DNA of 64,000 bases, from contig CM030360.1 in the NCBI GenBank assembly GCA_017893485.1, positions 14,620,597-14,684,596 on the forward strand, given 5' to 3'. Numbering within the stretch: the stretch's first letter is position 1; every line of letters begins with the position of its first letter. The stretch comes from Hemerocallis citrina (lineage: Eukaryota; Streptophyta; Magnoliopsida; Asparagales; Asphodelaceae). The position numbers and the translations under genes were made by a program. This document shows positions 56,572-64,000 of this stretch, one piece after another. The notes beneath the pieces are model-generated. The model was given only the letters and a program-made list of their open reading frames with translations. It searched no databases and was not told where the DNA came from.

Positions 56572-57458
56572 TTTTAGAGAATGAGAGAGCAAAGTTTAGC
56601 AAACTTTAGAAATGTGAGATTTGAGTGAAATTGAGATAACTGGAGTTATCCCAACTTTTGAGCTTAAAAAAGTGACTCCAAAAAGGTGCTCAAACAATGC
56701 AAAGTTAAGATAACTAAAGTTGGAGAGATAACTCTACAAAACTCTAATTTTCACAACTTAACACACCATAATATTTTGAGGTTGACCATAAACCTCAAAA
56801 AAATTTCATAAATAGGCATAACTTTTTAAAAAAATATCGTATCCCATATTAAAAAGAGGAATGCCACATCATGCAATGAAAACTTTTTCACTATTTTTTT
56901 CTCCGTCCAAACACAAAAATATAGATAATTTTACCTCTTAATTTTTAGGGCTAAGGGCGATATGACACCTAAAGTTTACCTTAATTCCCAAATAGCACAA
57001 AAAGTTTTCATAATACCCAAATAGCACCCCAATTTTATATACCAAACAACACTTCTATTAATTTTTGAACGGCATGATGGTTAAAAGACCAAATATCCCG
57101 TTTCAGTTCTTCTTTTAATTCCTATTGTTCTCTTCTTCTTCAACTTCATTTTCAAGTTTATCTTTAAATTTTTGTGAATTACAAGAAGTTGTGTAACTCT
57201 CGTTTCCATCTTTTCCTTTTTTGATCCATTGTAATCTATTTTTTTTGTAATTTGAATTATATTCTATCTTTCGTTTATCGTCTCGAATAATTTTGGTTCT
57301 AATTTTTTTCATGAACTATCATTGATCTCCGTTTAATTATTCGAATCTTATTTTTCCAAATTTGAATTTTCTCCTCCTTGCTGGACTATTTTTCGTGATA
57401 TTCTTATTCTTGTTGGATTGATGATTATCTGATTAGTTGATCGATATTAATCTGTTAT
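56572..57458. other. AT-rich non-coding region
   Basis: No gene was recognised. 'gtgtttggaattt' at 56242 and 'ccgtccaaacac' at 56912 are roughly inverted and could be the ends of a hAT-like MITE enclosing the Helitron-like element, but the similarity is too short to be sure. A Lys-rich minus-strand frame (57312-57115) reflects AT/GA composition. Confidence 0.35.
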
Positions 57459-58024
57459 TGTAACCCAATAGCTTTCTTATTGAATCCCAAGCCCTTTAAC
57501 CCGCAACCCATTAACCCAACATCTCTAGTACTCTATATATACCAACCTATCCCCTAACCCTAATTACCACTTAGTCTAATCCCCCACATACAGTCGCATA
57601 TTCAACCTCCACTATTCATCCCCTACCTCCCTCCATCCGCCCTCGTCTCTGTCACGACCGCCTCTCTGGCCATCCCCATCGCCATTTCCTCCCCGAGCCT
57701 CTCCCCATAATCTTCTTCCTCTGTTCAATCACCGTCGCTGCTTCCCCTATTTCCTCTGACCTCCAACCGAACCCTTCGAAGTCCACCGCCTCAGCCTCCT
57801 ACTCCCGAGCCTCTCCTTCACCCCGCCTGCGTCGAGCCGCCTACCAAACTCTACCTCCGTCATCCTTTCCTTCACCCCATCGAACCCCCCCTGCATCCCC
57901 CCATCGCCTTTGACTGCTACCTCCTCCCTCCTCGTCGCCAGTCAGCCACCACAACCACCCACCGCAACACCACATTGCCACAGTCGACTGCACCATCCCA
58001 CTCCCCCATCCTCGTCGCCAACAG
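57459..58024 (+). mobile_element. LTR fragment interrupted by a Tekay-type LTR
   Basis: It starts TGTAACCC, like the LTR at 47933. It has a TATA-like 'actctatatatacc' near 57530 and then a long pyrimidine-rich leader (57600-58020). The leader is cut at 58025 by another LTR start. It may be a relative of the LTR at 47933. The Cys/Trp-rich open frame on the minus strand (58032-57841) comes from the pyrimidine tract and is not a gene. Confidence 0.5.
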
Positions 58025-58476
58025 TGTAACATCCTAAAATTTTTATTTATAAGAGTTTGGAATTTTACGTGTTTTGCACGTATAAAGTCATTTCTATATT
58101 TCTAGAGAAAATTATTTCTTTATAGCACGAACAAGTAAATTATTCTCTTTATTTCCTAAAAGAACTATTTTTAAAGCCTAATTAAATCCTAGGCTTAATT
58201 ATCTCTTTTTAGCCCATTATAATTAATTTATTAATTAATTCACTAGAGTCCATGGTCTTTTGGCCCATTAGTGAGCCCATTTAAATTAATTTCTCTTTTA
58301 ATTAACCAAACTTGTAGTGTAGACCAATTTAGTAAATAATTAATTAAAATTGCATGAATAAATTTTGGTAGGGGTACTAGTTTGCATGTGCATTGCACTT
58401 GCACGTGCAAATGCACCATGGGAGTAGGCCGGGTTGTATCAAAGAGAGAGGGAGAGGTGGATGAAGTGGGGTGGTG
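58025..58476 (+). mobile_element. Tekay-type LTR, + strand, first part
   Basis: It begins TGTAACATCC, the counterpart of the minus-strand LTR start at 52376 (TGTAACATTCC). It is interrupted at 58476/58477 by a solo LTR and resumes at 61706. The five bases before the start (58020-58024, AACAG) would be its target duplication; the other flank is outside the window. Confidence 0.7.
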
Positions 58477-60028
58477 TGTAACGCCCCGAATTCCAAATAA
58501 GGTTGAATTCGAGATTTCACAGAATCTTTACTTCACTTCGTACAATTTTACAAGGAAATTTAAAAACTTTTTCCACAATATCAGAGTTACATTGCACTTT
58601 GTTTACACAGCGGAAGAATAAAAGATTACAACATGGAAAACAAATATAACTTGTACACCATTATCAAAATGAATCATCGATTGCATCATATTAGCTTTAT
58701 TCCTTCAAGAATAGTCAATTACCTGCATATCAATCTGTGAACACGTCAGTTACTTACAACTGACGAAATGTTATACTCGGTTATCTTCTCTATGTCGTAC
58801 ATATAACGATCTACATACTTTAACAAACCCAAACATCTTGAAATGAAATAAAGTGTTAAAAATGATTATTCTAAACATGTAAGTGTATGTCATGCCTTAA
58901 TGCCTAATGCACATATTTTTATTCTAGGATGACAGTAATGCACACTTGTTCGGATTCTATACATCCCATACTACATAGGTCCGAGGGCAAGCGCCTACAT
59001 ACTCCACAATAAAGGGCTTGATACATCGCCATGATAACTACCCGGTAATAAAACAAGATTTAGATCATTCCACGAATATGGGTCCCAGCGCGACGGCTAT
59101 TATAACGGTTCCCTCATTGTACGAATCATCCCGTAAGTGCCTAACTCTTAAATTCAAGACATGATTTATCTTTCAAGCCTAGAATCAGTTTTACTTCTTG
59201 CCGGATTTGTTCACAAAAAAAATACGGGATCGCCCGACGGCATTATCTCAAAATCAAGTCTCAAAATCTTTCTTTCAATATTGCCGGTAACCGAGGTCTT
59301 ACTAATTCTTAATCATAATTTTCATGTTCAAGAATCATGGGTATTCACACCCTTTAATAAGCATGTCTTAAGCCTAGATAACTTCATCTTTAAAAAAATG
59401 ATTATAGTCTCGACACTATCCATGATCTAGTTGTTTATTCATATTCATTTCAAACAATCATTACTTTCAAGTACACAAATTTTATCACATGAATTGTTAT
59501 GACAATTCTAAATTATCACAATGTTTCACTTCTCTTTAAAAATATTCCTTAAAGTATAATTCTCTTTAAAAATCACTTCAAAAAAATAATACTTTGTTTT
59601 TCTTCACTACAAAGTTCCATATTCAAAATTTCATTTCTCTTTATATCTCAAAAATAAAAGAAAACATTCTCGATATTTTCCATTTTATTTCATATCAATA
59701 GTTAAGTTTATATCTAAAGTTTTCCATATTAAAATCTTCACGTATACGAAGAAAAGAGACTCAATTAAAAGAAATCAAAATGGGTGCTCGGGTTTCGAAC
59801 CCAAGCCCAACTTGACCAGCTTACATAATCATCCATCATCACTTCCATCATCACTTTCAAAATGACAGCTTGGAGTGATGTGTTATTATAATATAAGCAT
59901 ATAAGCATCATCACAGAGTATATGAAAAGTCTTGTAAACAGTGAATCAATAATTATATAGCTGAAGTTTGAATAGTATGACAATAATTAGCTATAAATAA
60001 AAGTCCATGTTTCCATATATATGTATAT

Positions 60029-60059
<31 letters not shown>

Positions 60060-61705
60060 TATAGAGAGAGAAAGAGAGATAAATAAATAAGTTGTTTTGG
60101 GGGAAAACTTTTGGGGGAAAAATGTGTTTTGTGAGGTTAGATCTGGGCCTTTGATTTTGGGGGAAATTGAATGTGAGCCACTTGATAGCTTTCTTTGTGT
60201 TTTATTATATAGATAAGCATATAAGCATCATCACATCAACACTTAAAACAAGAAATGTTATTTACGCAACATTCATAATTAAACTCGTGAAGACCAGGCC
60301 TAGTGCGTTACCCATTCTGTTGTTACTTCAAAATTGTTTTTTTTTATCTTAGTTACTTCAGAATTGTTGTATTTTCAACATTAATCTTATTTGGAATTTA
60401 TTTACGTGAAGTACGTTGTGCAAAAATGAAGATGGTATCAACATTTAATTAAAAGCATATTGTATCTCTTACAAAAAATATAATTCTATGTGTATCAATT
60501 CATGACAAAATTTTACTTGATCATTTCTTTTCTCATTGCTAATTTGCATGATATGAGTCAATTTACTTAACATGACTTATTTTACTTTTATTCATGCTAC
60601 ACACAATCAAAATTTCTCATTTGTTATCTCTAGCATGCATAATTCTAAAAATTAGAAAGTATGAGAACACCCACCTTAATTTGAAGATTGAAAACTACAA
60701 AGAAAAATAGCTCCTTCTTGCTCCTAGCTCCACAAGCACTTCTTGCTTCTAGCAAAGCTTCCTCTCCTAGCTATGACTTCTCCTCCTAGCACTTTCTCCA
60801 AGCAAAAGAACTCTCACTCTCTTTCGTTTCTTTCTTTCTCTTTTGATTGTGTTTTTGGTGCAAAAAAAATGTAGGAATAAGCCATTATGCATAAATTCAC
60901 ACCTAATAACTCTCCTAATTAACTCTTACAACCCTTCACCTCCTAAACTCCTAAAACCTACAACCCTTCATCTTTCCAACTCTTCATATTTGCAACTCCT
61001 ATAACCTCCAACCCTTCTCATCCCCTCCTAGCCAAACCCGGCCAACCTAGGGTTCAAAACCGGCCACCTATTGTGCATACATACATGCACAAATGCACAA
61101 CCAATTTTAATACAATCTATAACTTTAAATGTGTACTAACATTTGTAACTTGTTATGTATTAGTGCACACTTAACTTTGTTTGAGATTTTAATAGTGGAC
61201 TTGCTTAATGGGCTCATCAATTAATTAATTAATTTAATTATCTAGTGGGCTCTTCTCCTAATGGGCTAGATTCTAATCTTTTGGTCCATGGATTAACTAA
61301 AAAGGCTAAATAAGTTATGCATGCTAAATTAGATAATGAGAGTAATAAAATGAGAATAAAAATTTGCATGCGCATCATACTTGCAAAATAAAAATGCATA
61401 TTACTCAAAATAGGGAAAAATAAATTTTCATTTTATACACGAAAAAAATAAATAACCAATATACCTAGAAATATCACACTTTGATGGAAAAATATATAAT
61501 TGATGCGTGTATCAAAAACACATAACAAGCACGTAAAATACAGAGATTAAAATATTATATTTTAGTTGACACAAATAAGATAAAACCAATATGGAAAATC
61601 CATAAATAGTCGGCAATCAAAATGTGTAGTGAAAACACGTTACAAAATATACGTGCGTAACACACAATGAAAAAAATGTTATTTCTAATTTTGCGGGGTG
61701 TTACA
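58477..61705 (-). mobile_element. Complete solo LTR (3229 bp), Tekay type, nested
   Basis: The ends are TGTAACGCCCCG (58477) and CGGGGTGTTACA (61705), mutually inverted as in Tekay/Del-type LTRs. Perfect 5-bp direct repeats TGGTG flank it (58472-58476 and 61706-61710). An LTR alone between target duplications means that the internal part was lost by LTR-LTR recombination. Homology with 49656-52376 in the same orientation, and inverted homology with 63400-64000, give the orientation as minus. The TATA position on the minus strand (near 60868) is degenerate, so the promoter may be dead. No coding sequence; open frames are chance. Confidence 0.88.
60028..60062. repeat. GATA/TA microsatellite
   Basis: A (gata)n run of about seven units, continuing into TA and GA runs, lies inside the solo LTR. 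Confidence 0.9.
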
Positions 61706-61813
61706 TGGTGGTTGCTCCATCATGGGTAGTTGCTACAACTCCCTAATTCATCTTGGCCTTTGATCCTTAACCATTTGGACTAATCCTAGCCCTCCATTTG
61801 CACTCCAAATTAG

Positions 61814-61821
61814 TATAAATA
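61814..61821 (+). promoter_or_regulatory. TATA box of the + strand Tekay-type LTR
   Basis: TATAAATA is followed by CCCCTCTCATTC, the same context as the minus-strand box at 51911-51920. A purine-rich leader follows after about 40 bp. Confidence 0.7.
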
Positions 61822-62820
61822 CCCCTCTCATTCACTCACTTTTACACTTGAAAAAGAATTGAAAAAGAAAGAAAGAAAGACAAGATTGAGAGTAAAAGAT
61901 TAGGAGAGTTGTGAGTCAAAAGATTGTGTGCTAGTGTGTGTGTTCTTCATCCTAGAAGTGGTCGGTTTTTCTTCAAGAAGCAAGGGGAGGCTCGGGTTGC
62001 ATACCAACTAGGAGGAGAAGTCAATTGGTGGCTCGATCTTGGAGCAGGAGGCTTCACCTGTTCATTCTAGGAGATCCTTTAGGAGTTCTTGTTGTTTTTC
62101 TCTCCATTAGAGGTGGGCAATTTTATCCAACTTCTAAGTAGTTACCATGCTAGGTTTATGTGTGTGATCCTGCTAAAATAAACAAGAAAAACAAAATATT
62201 ACTTTATGTTAGTACTATGTTTAAGGAGAAAATGAACCCATGTGAAATTGCATGAAATAAGTAGTAAAATTGATTGAATGATGTGAATAGAAATATTGTG
62301 GTGATAACTTGATAATATGCTTGTTTGCTAATTAAGAAAATATGAATCTTTATGTTGAGTTATTCATGAACGTGGAAAAGTGCAATATGAAAAAATGTGT
62401 TGTTTTTATGTTATGAAATATGAGAAAATCTCCATGATTATGAAAGTAGATTAATTAAACAATCATACATGTTTATTGTTAGTAAGATTGATACAAAAAT
62501 TTCCAAATTTACATGTTGTTTTGTTGGAAAGAAAGAAGAAATGAACATTTTGTAGTTAGGACTAAGTTAAGAAAAAGATTGGTTTTTATTGATGGAAGAA
62601 GAAAATGAGGAAAACATTAGTTTAATAAAGAGTATCCCATTTGAGAATTATCAAACTAAAATTTTCTCCTTGAAAAGAAAAAATTAAGAGGACATAAAGC
62701 TTTTTGTGACCAATTTTGTACAAATAAAAGAATAGACTTTTATATGGGAAAAATGAGAGTTAAATGGTTTTTTTAAAAATCTTAAGTTACTATATAAATT
62801 CCAAATTTCAGATTTTAGTT

Positions 62821-63104
62821 GCAGAACAGTCGACTGGCTATGCATTAATAGTTGACTGTCATGACTATTTAGTTCTTCAAGTTTTAATCCTCGCAGAACA
62901 GTCGAGCGACTATGCTTTAACAGTCGACTATCCTGACTATTTAGTTCTTCGAGTTTTAATTCTCGCGGAGCAGTCGACCGACTATGCGTTAATAGTCAAC
63001 TGTCCTGACTATTTAGTTTTCAAGTTTTAATCCTCGCCGAACAGTCGACCGATTCTACTTTAACAGTTGACTTCCCTGACTGTTGAGTTTTCGAGTTTTA
63101 AATG
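62821..63104. repeat. Four tandem 72-bp repeats containing a palindrome
   Basis: Units begin at 62821, 62893, 62965 and 63036. Each has 'gcagaacagtcgac', 'gactatgc.ttaa.agtcgac' and 'ctgactatttagtt' words, and each carries an imperfect inverted repeat CAGTCGAC...GTTGACTG. Because 72 is 3n, the 88-residue frame at 62764-63030 is periodic (AEQSTDYALIV repeats). It has no other sign of coding and sits inside an LTR. Confidence 0.9.
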
Positions 63105-64000
63105 TCTTTAAATAAAGAAATAAATGTATTGTTTAAAAGAGTTTTGAAAAGAGATTTTTTTTGACAATGGGGAAATCAAAAGTGTGAATTTTAGATTTTG
63201 TATTGATAAGAGAATTATGTGGAAATAATGAATTATGAATGTGACAAATGAAATTAATTCTATGCATAAAATCGTACATGAAAGTGAAATCAAATATCAT
63301 GATGAATTATAAAAGGTCTTATGAATATGAATACACAAATGCTATGAACATGAAATAGAATTGAAAGCTAGAGGGTAGCTAAGCCTTATACCAGCATTGA
63401 AAGATGTTTTTGAGATAAGTTATTGAAAGGAAAAGACCAAGTTTGGTCATACTGTTGATTGATGTTTCAGACCGGTATAGAGGATGTGCTAACTCTAGGG
63501 GATTGATTTTATTCATGATTCAAAGAATTAAGGACTAGACACATAGTGGTGATGTGATGAAAGTGAGAGATAAACACGAGTATGAGGGCCATCGGATTGG
63601 CGGCGTGAGAATGATTCACAGATTGCCTGCTTGATGCGTCATGACAAGGCGTGAGCACTACTCTAGAATTATCGTCCTGGTGGCGACGCTTGTGGGGTGT
63701 TTGGTGACTACGGGTGGTGCCATCGTTCCACGACGGAGGCTGAATTATCCATAGATTGCCTGCATGATGCATCATGGCAGTGCGTGAAATTCCCCTCCAG
63801 ATTATCTGGACATGGGTTCGTAATTCATAGAACATCTAGGATACTTACTGTAGTTACCGTAGTAGTTTAAGTCATGACGAGGGACTGAAACCTACAAGAT
63901 AAAGTATGATTAAGGGCTTGCCCTCAGACCTATGTAGTATGGGATGCATAGAATCCGAACAAGTGCGCATTAGTGTCATATAATATAAACAACTGCATTA

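Larger units (their letters stand above)
61706..64000 (+). mobile_element. Tekay-type LTR, + strand, continuation past window
   Basis: This continues the LTR that started at 58025. It has a TATA box (61814-61821) and a leader with GAAA repeats. From about 63400 it is the inverted relative of the solo LTR: 'gccctcagacctatgtagta' (63920) is nearly the reverse complement of 'tactacataggtccgagggc' (58969). A 133-bp partial duplication ('gattgcctgc.tgatgc.tcatg' at 63621 and 63754) lies near its right part. The LTR end is outside the window. No protein gene. Confidence 0.65.

Noticed and set aside
56236..56930. hAT-like MITE enclosing the Helitron-like element
   Set aside because: The inverted ends 'gtgtttgga' and 'tccaaacac' are too short and no 8-bp target duplication was found.
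57841..58032. Gly/Trp-rich 63-residue protein on the minus strand
   Set aside because: It is a composition effect of a pyrimidine-rich LTR leader and is cut by an LTR insertion.
62764..63030. 88-residue repeat protein
   Set aside because: It is explained by the 72-bp tandem repeat inside an LTR; the fourth unit breaks the frame.

Overview
The window is plant nuclear DNA, from an angiosperm whose lineage I could not fix. The evidence is a seven-exon PIN auxin-efflux gene with plant splice signals, set among Tat-type and chromovirus-type Gypsy, Copia, CACTA, Helitron-like and MITE sequences. PIN is the only intact host protein-coding gene I can support. Almost everything else is repeat or transposon DNA.

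Layout. 1-~6835: 3' part of a Tat-lineage Gypsy element on the + strand. It carries a decayed antisense accessory gene (3993->1004) with its own TATA box, two classes of tandem repeat (about 55 bp and 181 bp) and a 3' LTR with a + strand TATA box. 7034-7619: Helitron-like sequence rich in small hairpins. About 7722-8640: a foldback element. 9094-12222 (-): the PIN gene, 613 codons, with a Mutator-like MITE in intron 6 and one GC-AG intron. 12408-13029: Helitron-like repeats. 13099-13941: two adjoining Tourist-like MITEs, the second cut by a CACTA transposon whose terminus is at 13942.

15781-42378: a satellite array of about 26.6 kb, roughly 74 units by my count. Units are 375 bp or 306 bp. 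They are arranged in higher-order blocks of about 7.9 kb and 6.5-6.9 kb. The array runs straight into a 500-N assembly gap (42379-42878), so its full length is unknown. Single-base indels accumulate from about 35.5 kb to the gap.

42879-45245: a minus-strand Copia-type element (internal part, tRNA-Met-type primer site, 1270-bp LTR) inserted in the reverse-transcriptase region of a + strand chromovirus-like Gypsy element. That element's pol remnant (45246-47836) keeps one frame with ten premature stops, followed by a polypurine tract and LTR. About 49660-52376: minus-strand Tekay-type LTR, truncated on the left. 52377-~54880: minus-strand Tat gag-protease remnant with primer site and LTR. 57459-64000: nested LTRs; a complete 3229-bp solo LTR (58477-61705) with a perfect 5-bp target duplication sits inside a + strand Tekay-type LTR that leaves the window, and that LTR interrupts an older LTR.

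The strongest candidates for something undescribed are the hierarchical satellite array next to (possibly derived from) a CACTA element, and several unrelated elements here (CACTA, foldback, MITE, Helitron-like, LTR) that are each studded with their own short palindrome. All family assignments come from reading motifs by eye; no database search was possible.
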